Assembly: GCA_045540115.1 (NCBI GenBank)
Contig: JAZQGR010000106.1
Span: 1 to 64,000, forward strand
Source: Colimorpha_A sp045540115
GTDB lineage: Bacteria > Bacillota > Clostridia > Oscillospirales > CAG-272
DNA: 64,000 bases
Direction: 5' to 3'
Of the stretch, positions 41,747 to 50,624 are shown piece after piece. The position numbers and the translations under genes were made by a program. How positions within the stretch are numbered: the first letter of the stretch is position 1; each line of letters starts with the position of its first letter. The notes beneath the pieces were generated by a model. The model did not search any database. It was given only the letters and a program-made list of their open reading frames with translations, and was not told the DNA's origin.

Positions 41747-42574
41747 GTGGGTCAGAAAGTTAATCCTCACGGTTTCCGTGTTGGAGTTATTAAAGACTGG
41801 AATTCGAGATGGTTCACTAAGGACGAGTCCTTCGGCGATACCCTCGTTTCAGACTACAATGTAAGAAAATTCCTTAAAGAAAAATATAAGGAATCCGGCG
41901 TACCGAAGATCGAGATCGAGCGCGACAACAAGCGCGTAAGAGTCTTCCTTCACTGCGCTAAGCCCGGACTTGTAATCGGTCGCGGCGGTGCCGAGATCGA
42001 TAAGCTCAAGCTCGAGCTCGAGGCTATGGTCGGCATGCCTGTCCTCGTAAACGTTGTCGAGGTCAAGAACCCCGACGTAAATGCACAGCTCGTTGCTGAA
42101 AGCATCGCAAAGCAGCTCGAAGGACGCGCATCCTTCCGCCGCGCAATGAAGATGTCCATTCAGCGTACCATGCGTATGGGTGCTAAGGGTATCAAGGTTA
42201 CTTGCTCCGGTCGTCTTGCAGGCGCCGAGATCGCAAGAACCGAGCACTACCATGAAGGTTCTATTCCGCTTCAGACTCTCCGTGCCGATATCGACTACGG
42301 CTTCGCAGAGGCAAACACCACCTACGGTAAGATCGGTGTAAAGACATGGGTCTACAAGGGTGAAGTTCTCCGCGACACCGGAAAGAAGACACGCTTTGCA
42401 GAGGCAAAGATCGAGGCTCCCAAGCAGGAAAGACGCGGCGACCGCCGCGATCGTAAGCCCGGCTTCAAGGGCGACCGTAAGCCCGGATTCAATAAGAATC
42501 AGGGCAACCGTCAGGGCGGTTTCAAGAACAACCGTCAGGGCGCACCCGCGAACAAAGAGGGAGGCGACAAATAA
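41747..42574 (+). CDS. rpsC: Small ribosomal subunit protein uS3 with a long basic tail
   Basis: 275 residues against about 210-230 for the family. The normal core (GQKVNPHGFRVGV, KH motif GLVIGRGGAEIDKL, SGRLAGAEIARTEHYHEGS) ends near residue 218. A further 55 residues are rich in Arg, Gly, Asn, Lys and carry a direct repeat DRKPGF (235 and 243) and NRQGG/NRQGA, an unstructured RNA-binding type tail. GTG 41747 follows AAAGGAGG. Confidence 0.96.
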   Translation: MGQKVNPHGFRVGVIKDWNSRWFTKDESFGDTLVSDYNVRKFLKEKYKESGVPKIEIERDNKRVRVFLHCAKPGLVIGRGGAEIDKLKLELEAMVGMPVLVNVVEVKNPDVNAQLVAESIAKQLEGRASFRRAMKMSIQRTMRMGAKGIKVTCSGRLAGAEIARTEHYHEGSIPLQTLRADIDYGFAEANTTYGKIGVKTWVYKGEVLRDTGKKTRFAEAKIEAPKQERRGDRRDRKPGFKGDRKPGFNKNQGNRQGGFKNNRQGAPANKEGGDK

Positions 42575-43002
42575 TGTTAATGCCTAAGAGAGTTAAGTTC
42601 AGACGTGTTCAGCGCGGCAGAATGAAGGGTACAGCCCACCGCGGTAACACTCTGGCATACGGTGATTTCGGTCTTGTGGCAACACAGCCCGCATGGATCA
42701 CCTCCAACCAGATAGAAGCTGCCCGTATCGCGATGACTCGTTTCACCAAGCGTTCCGGACAGGTTTGGATCAAGATATTCCCCGACAAGCCCGTAACCGA
42801 AAAGCCTGCTGAAACCCGAATGGGTTCCGGTAAGGGTTCTCCTGAGTACTGGGTAGCAGTTGTTAAGCCGGGACGTATCATGTTCGAGATGAGCGGTGTA
42901 TCGGAAGCTGATGCAAAGGAAGCAATGCGCCTTGCATCTCACAAGCTCCCCATCAAGTGCAAGTTCATCACCAAGAACGACACTATTTCCGAGGAGGAAT
43001 AA
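42574..43002 (+). CDS. rplP: Large ribosomal subunit protein uL16
   Basis: 142 residues; MLMPKRVKFRRVQRGRMKG start and GSGKGSPEYWVAVVKPGRI are diagnostic. Binds near the A-site tRNA elbow. The ATG overlaps the uS3 stop by one base. Confidence 0.97.
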   Translation: MLMPKRVKFRRVQRGRMKGTAHRGNTLAYGDFGLVATQPAWITSNQIEAARIAMTRFTKRSGQVWIKIFPDKPVTEKPAETRMGSGKGSPEYWVAVVKPGRIMFEMSGVSEADAKEAMRLASHKLPIKCKFITKNDTISEEE

Positions 43003-43005
43003 GCC

Positions 43006-43194
43006 GTGAAAGCATACGATATCAGAAATATGTCTTCCGAAGAGCTCGAAAGCAAGCTCAAGGAGCTCAAGAACGAGCTTTTTAACCTCCGTTTCCAGAA
43101 TGCGATCAACCAGCTTGAGAACCCCCACCGCATCGGTGAGGTCAAGAAGGACATCGCACGCGTTATGACCGTTCTCAACGAGAAGAACGCATAA
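43006..43194 (+). CDS. rpmC: Large ribosomal subunit protein uL29
   Basis: 62 residues, two helices (MSSEELESKLKELKNELFNL, then NPHRIGEVKKDIARVMTVL). Starts at GTG 43006 after GAGGAGG. Near the tunnel exit with uL23. Confidence 0.94.
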   Translation: MKAYDIRNMSSEELESKLKELKNELFNLRFQNAINQLENPHRIGEVKKDIARVMTVLNEKNA

Positions 43195-43220
43195 TGAGAA
43201 AGCGAGAGGAGTAAAGACTC

Positions 43221-43478
43221 ATGGAAGAAAGAAATCTTAGAAAAACCAGAGTCGGCATGGTTGTAAGCACCAAGATGGATAAGACCATCGTAGTTGCTAT
43301 CGCCGACAACGTTAAGCACCCCAAGTATGGCAAGGTCATCAAGCACACCGTCAAGATCCACGCTCACGACGAAAACAATGAGTGCGGTGTTGGCGATAAG
43401 GTTGAGGTAATGGAGACCCGTCCCCTTTCCAAGACCAAGAGATGGCGCCTTGTTAACATTATCGAGAAAGCAAAATAA
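43221..43478 (+). CDS. rpsQ: Small ribosomal subunit protein uS17
   Basis: 85 residues; RKTRVGMVVSTKMDKTIVVA, KHTVKIHAHDE and VEVMETRPLSKTKRW are typical. Oligonucleotide-binding beta barrel in the 30S body. A 69-nt spacer with a GCGGGAAGATTCCCGTGC hairpin separates it from rplN. Confidence 0.96.
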   Translation: MEERNLRKTRVGMVVSTKMDKTIVVAIADNVKHPKYGKVIKHTVKIHAHDENNECGVGDKVEVMETRPLSKTKRWRLVNIIEKAK

Positions 43479-43547
43479 CAGTCGGAAACAGCAGAGCGGG
43501 AAGATTCCCGTGCAAGCCAAGGTTCGACTCAAAGGAGGATTTGCACA

Positions 43548-43916
43548 TTGATACAGCAGCAGTCATATATGAAGGTTGCCGATAACACCGGCGCCAAAGA
43601 GATTATGTGTATCCGCGTGCTTGGTGGCTCCGGACGCCGTTATGCAAATATCGGCGACGTCGTAGTAGCAGCCGTTAAGAAGGCAGCTCCCGGCGGACAG
43701 GTAAAGAAGGGTGACGTCGTAAAGGCAGTTATCGTTCGTTCTGTCAAGGGTCTCAAGAGAAACGACGGATCGTATATCAAGTTCGATGAGAACGCAGCGG
43801 TTATTATCAAGGAAGATAAGAACCCCGTAGGAACCCGTATTTTCGGACCGGTAGCAAGAGAGCTTCGTGAGAAATCTTACCTCAAGATCCTCTCCCTCGC
43901 TCCCGAAGTACTTTAA
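43548..43916 (+). CDS. rplN: Large ribosomal subunit protein uL14
   Basis: 122 residues, MIQQQSYMKVADNTGAKEIM start and RELREKSYLKILSLAPEVL end, the exact family length. The start codon is TTG 43548, nine bases after AAAGGAGG, and the protein start aligned to the family leaves no other choice. Confidence 0.96.
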   Translation: MIQQQSYMKVADNTGAKEIMCIRVLGGSGRRYANIGDVVVAAVKKAAPGGQVKKGDVVKAVIVRSVKGLKRNDGSYIKFDENAAVIIKEDKNPVGTRIFGPVARELREKSYLKILSLAPEVL

Positions 43917-43934
43917 GATGGAGGTATCGTGAAA

Positions 43935-44288
43935 ATGGAAAAGCTTCATGTTAAAAAAGGCGATACTGTCATCGTAGTATCCGGCGACGACAAGGGCCTC
44001 AAGGGCGAAGTTCTTGAAACCTCTCCCAAGGAAGGCAAGGTTATCGTTAAGGGCGTTAACATCGTAACCCGCCACGTAAAGCCCCGCAAGCAGGGTGAAC
44101 AGGGCGGCATCGTTAAGGTAGAAGGCGCTATGTACGCCTGCAAGGTTCAGCTTTACTGCCCCAAGTGCGAGAAGGGCATTCGTCCCGCAATCGTTTACAA
44201 GACAGATAAAGACGGCCTTAAGACTAAGGTCCGCGTTTGCCATAATAAGAAGGAAAATGGCGAACTCTGCGGATATGAATTCGAGTAA
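43935..44288 (+). CDS. rplX: Large ribosomal subunit protein uL24 with Cys-rich end
   Basis: 117 residues from ATG 43935 (a GTG at 43929 is a second option, four bases after TGGAGG). KOW motif VKKGDTVIVVSGDDKGLKG and NIVTRHVKPRKQGEQGGI are normal. The C-terminus carries CPKC, then CHNKKENGELCG, four cysteines that look able to bind zinc; many uL24 proteins lack these. Confidence 0.94.
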   Translation: MEKLHVKKGDTVIVVSGDDKGLKGEVLETSPKEGKVIVKGVNIVTRHVKPRKQGEQGGIVKVEGAMYACKVQLYCPKCEKGIRPAIVYKTDKDGLKTKVRVCHNKKENGELCGYEFE

Positions 44289-44302
44289 GGAGGAACACGG
44301 TA

Positions 44303-44842
44303 ATGGCAAGACTTAAGACAGTTTACAATTCCGAGGTTGCTCCTGCACTCATGAAGAAGTTTGAGTATAAGAGCCCCATGCAGATCCCGCGCCTCGATAA
44401 GGTCGTTCTTAACATCGGCGCAGGCGATGCTAAGGAAAATGCTAAGGTTATCGATACAATCATCGCTGACCTCACTCTTATCACCGGTCAGAAGGCCGTT
44501 CCTACGTACGCAAAGAAATCCGTTGCTAACTTCAAGCTCCGCGCAGGACAGAAGATCGGCGCAAAGGTTACTCTTCGCGGCGAAAGAATGTACGAGTTCA
44601 TCGACCGTCTCTTCAACCTCTCTCTCCCCCGTGTCCGTGACTTCAAGGGTATCAACCCTAACGGCTTCGACGGACGTGGTAACTACTCCCTCGGCCTTAA
44701 GGAACAGCTTATATTCCCCGAGATCGAGTACGATAAGGTAGAGAAGATCCGTGGTATGGACATCGTTTTCGTAACTACCGCTCAGACCGACGAAGAAGCA
44801 AGAGAGCTCCTCACCCTTATGGGCGCTCCCTTCGCTAAGTAA
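44303..44842 (+). CDS. rplE: Large ribosomal subunit protein uL5
   Basis: 179 residues; PRLDKVVLNIGAGDA, KSVANFKLRAGQKIGAKVTL and FPEIEYDKVEKIRGMDIVF are diagnostic. Binds 5S rRNA in the central protuberance. AAGGAGG precedes the ATG. Confidence 0.97.
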   Translation: MARLKTVYNSEVAPALMKKFEYKSPMQIPRLDKVVLNIGAGDAKENAKVIDTIIADLTLITGQKAVPTYAKKSVANFKLRAGQKIGAKVTLRGERMYEFIDRLFNLSLPRVRDFKGINPNGFDGRGNYSLGLKEQLIFPEIEYDKVEKIRGMDIVFVTTAQTDEEARELLTLMGAPFAK

Positions 44843-44859
44843 GAGAAGGAGATAACGAG

Positions 44860-45045
44860 ATGGCAAGAACAGCTATGAAACTCAAGCAGCAGGCACCCCA
44901 GAAGTACTCTACCCGTGAGTACAACAGATGTAAGATCTGCGGTCGCCCGCACGCTTATCTTCGTAAATTCGGAATTTGCCGTATCTGCTTCAGAGAACTC
45001 GCATACAAGGGCGAGATCCCGGGAGTAAGAAAGGCATCGTGGTAA
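44860..45045 (+). CDS. rpsN: Small ribosomal subunit protein uS14, zinc type
   Basis: 61 residues with the zinc ligands in CKICGRPH and CRICF, followed by YKGEIPGVRKASW. This is the C+ form used under zinc sufficiency in Firmicutes. A 68-nt spacer follows before rpsH. Confidence 0.97.
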   Translation: MARTAMKLKQQAPQKYSTREYNRCKICGRPHAYLRKFGICRICFRELAYKGEIPGVRKASW

Positions 45046-45113
45046 GCAGAACTGCCTGCGACAAATACTGACAAGTCGTAAGCAAAGCTGGTTTACAAAG
45101 GAGGAAATATTAA

Positions 45114-45509
45114 ATGCAGATGTCAGACGTAATTGCGGATATGCTCACAAGAATCCGCAACGCAAGTAATGCAAAGCATGAAACAGTTGATATTCCCGCC
45201 TCTAACATGAAGAAGTCCATCGCTGACATCCTCGTAAAAGAGGGTTACATCAAGGGCTACAACATCGTTGAGGACGGCAAGCAGGGAATCATCCGCGTAA
45301 CGCTTAAGTACAACGGTAAGGACAAGGCTATCAAGGGTCTCCGCAGAGTCTCCAAGCCCGGTCTCCGTATCTACGCAAGCTGCGAGGATATGCCCCGCGT
45401 AATGAACGGCCTCGGAGTCGCAATCGTGTCTACCTCTAAGGGTATCATGACCGACAAGGAAGCTCGTAAGAACAACATCGGCGGCGAAGTTATCGCCTTC
45501 GTATGGTAA
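45114..45509 (+). CDS. rpsH: Small ribosomal subunit protein uS8
   Basis: 131 residues; DVIADMLTRIRNASNA and the C-terminal GLGVAIVSTSKGIMTDKEAR with GGEVIAFVW. An ATG at 45120 also fits, but GGAGG is best spaced for 45114. Confidence 0.97.
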   Translation: MQMSDVIADMLTRIRNASNAKHETVDIPASNMKKSIADILVKEGYIKGYNIVEDGKQGIIRVTLKYNGKDKAIKGLRRVSKPGLRIYASCEDMPRVMNGLGVAIVSTSKGIMTDKEARKNNIGGEVIAFVW

Positions 45510-45527
45510 TATCAGGAGGGAAAGAAT

Positions 45528-46067
45528 ATGTCAAGAATAGGCAGACAGCCCATCGTTCTTCCCGCCGGTGTTACTGTTACCGTTGGTGAAGACAATCTCG
45601 TAACCGTAAAGGGCAAGCTCGGAGAGCTCTCCGAGAAGATCCGCCCTTCTATCACAGTTAAGGTTGAAGGCAACGAAGTAATCGTTACTCGTGAAAACGA
45701 CGAGAAGGAATGCAGAGCACTTCACGGCCTCAGCCGTACCCTTATCAACAACATGGTCATTGGCGTAACCGAAGGTTACTCGAAGAAGCTCGAGATCATC
45801 GGTGTAGGTTACCGTGCACAGAAGCAGGGCAATAAGCTCGTGCTTAACCTCGGATACTCTCACACAGTTGAGTTTACCGAAGAGAACGGAATCACCTTCG
45901 AGGCTCCCGATCAGACTACCGTAATCGTTAAGGGTATTTCCAAGCAGTCCGTTGGACAGATCGCGGCACAGATCCGTGAGAAGAGACCCCCCGAGCCCTA
46001 CCTCGGCAAGGGTATCAAGTACTCCGGTGAATTTATCCGCCGCAAGGCCGGTAAGACCGGTAAATAA
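45528..46067 (+). CDS. rplF: Large ribosomal subunit protein uL6
   Basis: 179 residues; two related halves, SRIGRQPIVLPAGVTV at the start, GVGYRAQKQGNKLVLNLGYS, and PPEPYLGKGIKYSGE near the end. Close to the factor-binding site of the 50S. Confidence 0.97.
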   Translation: MSRIGRQPIVLPAGVTVTVGEDNLVTVKGKLGELSEKIRPSITVKVEGNEVIVTRENDEKECRALHGLSRTLINNMVIGVTEGYSKKLEIIGVGYRAQKQGNKLVLNLGYSHTVEFTEENGITFEAPDQTTVIVKGISKQSVGQIAAQIREKRPPEPYLGKGIKYSGEFIRRKAGKTGK

Positions 46068-46085
46068 AGAAGGGAGTAGACATAA

Positions 46086-46445
46086 ATGGTTAGCAGAAAA
46101 GACGCAAACATTCAGCGCCAGAAGAGACATAAGCGCATTCGTGCGAAGATCTCCGGAACTCCCGAGTGTCCTCGCCTCTGTGTCTACCGTTCTCTTAAGA
46201 ACATTCAGGCACAGATCATTGACGACGTTAACGGCGTAACCCTTTGCTCCGCTTCGACCCTCGGTAAGAGCTTCGAAGGCAACGGCGGCAACAAGGTAGC
46301 TGCAAGAGAAGTCGGCAAGAAAATCGCAGAGATCGCTCTTTCCAAGGGCATCGAAAACGTAGTATTCGACCGTGGCGGATACATCTATCACGGACGCGTG
46401 CTTGAGCTCGCTGAAGGCGCCCGCGAGGGCGGCCTCAAGTTCTGA
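46086..46445 (+). CDS. rplR: Large ribosomal subunit protein uL18
   Basis: 119 residues; RHKRIRAKISGTPECPRL, VYRSLKNIQAQIIDD and FDRGGYIYHGRV are characteristic. Binds 5S rRNA. Confidence 0.97.
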   Translation: MVSRKDANIQRQKRHKRIRAKISGTPECPRLCVYRSLKNIQAQIIDDVNGVTLCSASTLGKSFEGNGGNKVAAREVGKKIAEIALSKGIENVVFDRGGYIYHGRVLELAEGAREGGLKF

Positions 46446-46463
46446 GGATAACGGAGGTTTATT

Positions 46464-46961
46464 ATGGAAAAGAAATTCAATCCGAATACCGGTGACCTTC
46501 AGGAAAAGCTCGTTGTCGTAAACCGTGTATCCAAGACCGTTAAGGGCGGACGTATCGCACGTTTCGCAGCTCTTATGGTTGTAGGTGACGGAAACGGTCA
46601 CGTAGGCTACGGTCTCGGCAAAGCAGCCGAAGTTCCGGAAGCGATCCGCAAGGGCATCGAAGATGCAAAGAAAAATATGATCACCGTTTCTCTCAAGGGA
46701 ACCACCATTCCCCACGAGGTTCTCGGTGTATACGGCGCAGGAAAGGTCCTTCTTAAGCCCGCTTCTGAGGGTACCGGACTTATCGCCGGCGGCACTGCAA
46801 GAAAGGTTCTCGAGATGGCGGGTGTCCGCGATGTCAGAGCTAAGTGCCTTCGTTCCAACAACCCCGTAAACGTAGTTAAGGCAACCTTTGAGGGCCTTAA
46901 GGCGCTTCGTACTGCTGAAGAGGTCGCTAAGGCCCGCGGCATCGACGTAGCTGATCTCTGA
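46464..46961 (+). CDS. rpsE: Small ribosomal subunit protein uS5
   Basis: 165 residues; EKLVVVNRVSKTVKGGR, VGDGNGHVGYGLGKAAEVPE and GTGLIAGGTARKVLEMAGV are diagnostic. Important for accuracy and helicase activity at the mRNA entry. Confidence 0.97.
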   Translation: MEKKFNPNTGDLQEKLVVVNRVSKTVKGGRIARFAALMVVGDGNGHVGYGLGKAAEVPEAIRKGIEDAKKNMITVSLKGTTIPHEVLGVYGAGKVLLKPASEGTGLIAGGTARKVLEMAGVRDVRAKCLRSNNPVNVVKATFEGLKALRTAEEVAKARGIDVADL

Positions 46962-46978
46962 TAAACGGGAGGTTAATT

Positions 46979-47161
46979 ATGGAAAACGTAAAGGTTACGC
47001 TCGTAAAGAGCACAATCGGCGCGAAGCCCAATCAGAAGGCTACCGCTAAATCGCTCGGACTTGAAAAGATCGGTGACAGCATCGTACACGCTGACGACGC
47101 AGTTCTCGCCGGTAAGGTCAAGGTAATTTCTCACCTTGTTAAGGTCGAGAAGCAGGGCTGA
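46979..47161 (+). CDS. rpmD: Large ribosomal subunit protein uL30
   Basis: 60 residues; VKVTLVKSTIGAKPNQKATA and SLGLEKIGDSIVH match the family. CGGGAGG precedes the ATG. Confidence 0.95.
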   Translation: MENVKVTLVKSTIGAKPNQKATAKSLGLEKIGDSIVHADDAVLAGKVKVISHLVKVEKQG

Positions 47162-47187
47162 TTCTATACTAATAAGGAGGAACTCCA

Positions 47188-47628
47188 ATGAAGCTCCATG
47201 AACTTACACCGGCAGAAGGATCTGTAAAGAACGCATGGCGTAAGGGCAGAGGCCCCGGCTCCGGAAACGGCAAGACTGCCGGCAAGGGACACAAGGGTCA
47301 GAATGCTCGCTCCGGCGGCGGCGTACGCCCCGGCTTCGAAGGCGGACAGATCCCGCTTTACAGAAAGCTTCCGAAAAGAGGCTTTAAGAACAAATTTGCT
47401 AAGGAATACACCACAGTCAATATCTCGGCGCTCAACTGCTTCGAGGACGGTGCGGTGATCGATCACCAGCTCCTTCTCGATGCCGGCCTTGCTCGCAAGG
47501 CAGATGACGGTCTTAAGATTCTTGGAAACGGCGACGTTACTAAGAAGCTTACCGTTCGCGCCGCCGCATTCACCGCGGCTGCGAAGGAAAAGATCGAAGC
47601 AGCAGGCGGAAAGTGCGAGGTGGTTTAA
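47188..47628 (+). CDS. rplO: Large ribosomal subunit protein uL15
   Basis: 146 residues; MKLHELTPAEGS, the Gly-rich tail GRGPGSGNGKTAGKGHKGQN and PLYRKLPKRGF are typical. The secY GTG follows its stop with no gap. Confidence 0.96.
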   Translation: MKLHELTPAEGSVKNAWRKGRGPGSGNGKTAGKGHKGQNARSGGGVRPGFEGGQIPLYRKLPKRGFKNKFAKEYTTVNISALNCFEDGAVIDHQLLLDAGLARKADDGLKILGNGDVTKKLTVRAAAFTAAAKEKIEAAGGKCEVV

Positions 47629-48924
47629 GTGTTTCAGACAGTAGTAAATGCCTGGAAGACGCCGGAACTCAAAAAGAAGATCGTGTTCACTCTCGTGATA
47701 CTTCTTCTTTACCGTCTTGGTTCCTGCATTCCTGTACCCTACGTTAACGCACTCGTAGTCGAATCTTCTTTCAGCTCTCTTCAGGGCTCAATATTCGACT
47801 ACCTAACGATGCTTTCCGGTACCGGTTTCGCACAGGCAAATCTCTTCGCTCTTTCGGTCTCCCCGTACATCACGGCTCAGATCGTTATCCAGCTTTTAAC
47901 AATCGCTATTCCTGCTCTTGAGCGCCTCTCCAAGGAAGGTGAAGAGGGCAGACAGAAGATCAACAAATATACCCGCTACCTTACAATAGCTCTCTCGCTT
48001 ATCACAGCGTACGGCTATTATAACCTCCTCAGAAATTCCCATGGAACTCTCCTTGAGGACGGTGAGACTACCTTCGGTATGTTCGTAATGGTGGCTTGCT
48101 ACTGCGCAGGCGCTTCGCTTGTTATGTGGCTCGCTGACAAGATCAACGAGTTTGGTATAGGCAACGGAGTATCCATGATACTCTTCGTAAACATCCTCTC
48201 CGGTGGCGCACAGGCTGCTGCTACCCTCATCGCTCAGATTGAGAGAGGCGGTTTCTACAACATCTTCTTCGCAATTCTTTCGGTTATCATCATGCTCGCG
48301 GTTCTCGTTCTTATCGTGTTCATTACGAACAGTGAAAGAAGAATCCCCGTTCAGTATGCTAAGCGTGTCGTCGGACGTAAGATGTACGGCGGTCAGAGCA
48401 GCAATCTGCCGCTCAAGCTGAACATGGCAGGCGTTATGCCGGTCATCTTCGCTTCCTCGATCATCTCGCTTCCCGCAACGATTGCTGCGTTCGTTCCTCC
48501 CAAGGAGGGTGGCTTCTGGGACAAGTTTGTCGGCGTATTCTCGCCCGACTCCTGGGTATACGTAGTGCTTCAGCTCGTACTGATCGTAGCGTTCTCTTAC
48601 TTCTACATCTCGATAAGCTTCAATACCGTTGAAGTATCGAACAACCTGAAGAAGAACGGCGGCTTCGTTCCCGGCATTCGTCCCGGACGTCCTACCGCCG
48701 ACTATATCAAGAAGATTCTTAACAGAGTCACCTTGATAGGCGCACTCTTCCTTATTATCATAGCCGGCTTGCCAATGTTTGCAAGTATGCTCGCACCTCA
48801 GTATCTCGGACTTCTTCAGTTCGGTGGTACGTCGCTTCTCATCGTAATCGGCGTTGCACTCGAAACCGTCCGTGAGCTTGAGTCTCAGCTCGCTATGCGT
48901 CACTACAAGGGCTTCCTTGAGTGA
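47629..48924 (+). CDS. secY: Protein translocase subunit SecY
   Basis: 431 residues with about ten membrane helices, the channel of the general secretion pathway. YRLGSCIPVPYVN, the plug region, ITAQIVIQLLTIAIP, and the cytoplasmic loop PGIRPGRPTADYIKKI are visible. It starts at GTG 47629 directly after the rplO stop, using GAGGTGG inside the end of rplO. Confidence 0.97.
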   Translation: MFQTVVNAWKTPELKKKIVFTLVILLLYRLGSCIPVPYVNALVVESSFSSLQGSIFDYLTMLSGTGFAQANLFALSVSPYITAQIVIQLLTIAIPALERLSKEGEEGRQKINKYTRYLTIALSLITAYGYYNLLRNSHGTLLEDGETTFGMFVMVACYCAGASLVMWLADKINEFGIGNGVSMILFVNILSGGAQAAATLIAQIERGGFYNIFFAILSVIIMLAVLVLIVFITNSERRIPVQYAKRVVGRKMYGGQSSNLPLKLNMAGVMPVIFASSIISLPATIAAFVPPKEGGFWDKFVGVFSPDSWVYVVLQLVLIVAFSYFYISISFNTVEVSNNLKKNGGFVPGIRPGRPTADYIKKILNRVTLIGALFLIIIAGLPMFASMLAPQYLGLLQFGGTSLLIVIGVALETVRELESQLAMRHYKGFLE

Positions 48925-48943
48925 TAATTCCGGAGGAAAGCGT

Positions 48944-49585
48944 ATGAAAATAATCTTTCTCGGTGCTCCCGGCGCAGGTAAGGGCACTCAGGCCGAAAAG
49001 GTCAGCGAGCGCTACAATATCCCCGCGATCTCAACGGGCGCAATTATAAGAGAAGCGATCAAGACAGGCACCGAAATGGGTCTTGCCGCAAAGGCATATA
49101 CCGAAAAGGGTGCTCTCGTCCCTGACGAAGTCGTGATCGGAATTATTAAGGAAAGACTCGCTCAGGATGACTGCGCAAGCGGATTTATTCTTGACGGGTT
49201 CCCGAGAACCGTTCCTCAGGCGGAAGCACTTGATACGATGGGCGTTACCATTGATATGGTAATAAGCATTGAGGTTCCCGACGAGACGATCGTCACTCGT
49301 ATGAGTGGCAGACGTGTCTGCGGAAACTGCGGCGCATCCTATCATACCGAGTTCAAGCCGAGCAAGGACGGAAAGACCTGCGACAGCTGCGGAACAGAGC
49401 TTACGATCCGCCGTGATGACGCTCCCGAGGTGGTTCTTTCCCGCCTTGAGACCTATCACGAGCAGACCGAACCGCTCAAGGCTTACTACGAGAAGACCGG
49501 TAAGCTTAAGCTCGTTGTCGGTCAGGTAGAAGTCGCTGATACGACACGTCTCACCTTCGAGACGATCGACGGCGGTATCTCCTAA
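48944..49585 (+). CDS. adk: Adenylate kinase, zinc LID type
   Basis: 213 residues; converts AMP and ATP to two ADP. P-loop FLGAPGAGKGTQAEK, FILDGFPRTVPQAEAL, and a LID with four cysteines (CGNCGASYH...CDSCG) that binds zinc, usual in Gram-positives. ATG 48944 is seven bases after GGAGG; the longer upstream frame overlaps secY. Confidence 0.97.
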   Translation: MKIIFLGAPGAGKGTQAEKVSERYNIPAISTGAIIREAIKTGTEMGLAAKAYTEKGALVPDEVVIGIIKERLAQDDCASGFILDGFPRTVPQAEALDTMGVTIDMVISIEVPDETIVTRMSGRRVCGNCGASYHTEFKPSKDGKTCDSCGTELTIRRDDAPEVVLSRLETYHEQTEPLKAYYEKTGKLKLVVGQVEVADTTRLTFETIDGGIS

Positions 49586-49590
49586 GATTT

Positions 49591-50352
49591 ATGATACAGC
49601 TTAAAAACTCACTTCAGATCGAGAAGATGAAGATTGCGGGGCGTATCACCGGTGAAGCTTTGCTTTTAGCCGGCGAAGCTGTAAAAGAGGGCGTAAGTAC
49701 CAAACACCTCGATGATATAATCCGTAACTACATCGAAAAGTGCGGAGCGAAACCGACGTTCTTAGGATACGGCGGATTTCCCGGAAGCGCTTGCATCTCG
49801 ATAAATAATCAGGTTATACACGGTATTCCTTCTCCTGAGGTCATCCTCAGGGAAGGAGACATCGTGAAGATCGATGTTGGTGCTAACATCGGTGGCTTCA
49901 CCGGTGACAGCGCAAACACGTTTCCTGTAGGAAAGGTGTCCGAGAGCGCTCGGAAGCTTATTGAAACGACAAAGGAAAGCTTCTACCGAGGAGCTGCACA
50001 GTTCAAAGAAGGGAACAGGATCGGTGATATCGGTCATGCGATCCAGACCTACTGTGAGGACCGAGGTTTTGGGGTGATCCGAAAGTACGTTGGCCACGGT
50101 GTGGGCAGAGAGCTTCACGAGGATCCGGAAGTGCCGAACTACGGAAAGCCCGGACGGGGCCCCCGCCTCGTAAAGGGAATGACGCTCGCCATAGAGCCTA
50201 TGGTCAGCGCCGGCTCCTACGAAGTTAAGGAGCTTCGCGACGGCTGGACCGTCGTCACCGCAGACGGCTCGCTCACCGCTCATTACGAGCATTCGGTGGC
50301 ACTCACCGATGAAGGTCTCGTATATTTAACGAGAGTGGACGAAACGCTGTGA
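49591..50352 (+). CDS. map: Methionine aminopeptidase, type I
   Basis: 253 residues; removes the N-terminal Met from new proteins. Metal ligands lie in VKIDVGANIGGFTGDSANT, GHGVGRELHEDPEVPNYG, TLAIEPMVS and HYEHSVALT. Starts five bases after adk; ends in a GTGA overlap with the KOW gene. Confidence 0.97.
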   Translation: MIQLKNSLQIEKMKIAGRITGEALLLAGEAVKEGVSTKHLDDIIRNYIEKCGAKPTFLGYGGFPGSACISINNQVIHGIPSPEVILREGDIVKIDVGANIGGFTGDSANTFPVGKVSESARKLIETTKESFYRGAAQFKEGNRIGDIGHAIQTYCEDRGFGVIRKYVGHGVGRELHEDPEVPNYGKPGRGPRLVKGMTLAIEPMVSAGSYEVKELRDGWTVVTADGSLTAHYEHSVALTDEGLVYLTRVDETL

Positions 50353-50609
50353 TAAGACGCGGCAGTTACGTCATATCCTTAAAGGGACATGACACGGGAA
50401 GGATATATCTCGTGACCGAGCTTGACGGAGCAAACGCCTACGTGAGCGACGGACGTGAGCATAGACTCTCCCGACCGAAACGAAAAAACATTAAGCATAT
50501 ATTTCCGATCCTCGAAGACGAGACGGCAGATCCGACGGGACTTACCGACGGAGTGCTCCGAAAGCTTTTAAAGGAAAAAGGAAATATCTATGACAGTATC
50601 GTAAATTGA
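50349..50609 (+). CDS. KOW domain RNA-binding protein
   Basis: 86 residues, start GTG 50349 overlapping the map stop. An N-terminal KOW/L14e-like motif (RRGSYVISLKGHDTGRIYLV) with the R-PKRKN-KH segment. This gene is regularly found between map and infA in Clostridia and is presumed to bind ribosomal RNA; exact role unknown. Confidence 0.85.
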   Translation: MIRRGSYVISLKGHDTGRIYLVTELDGANAYVSDGREHRLSRPKRKNIKHIFPILEDETADPTGLTDGVLRKLLKEKGNIYDSIVN

Positions 50610-50624
50610 AGAGGAGGGATTCTT

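Noticed and set aside
45531..46715. 394-codon minus-strand frame over uL6-uL18-uS5
   Set aside because: Antisense to three confirmed ribosomal protein genes; codon bias of the plus strand explains the lack of stops.
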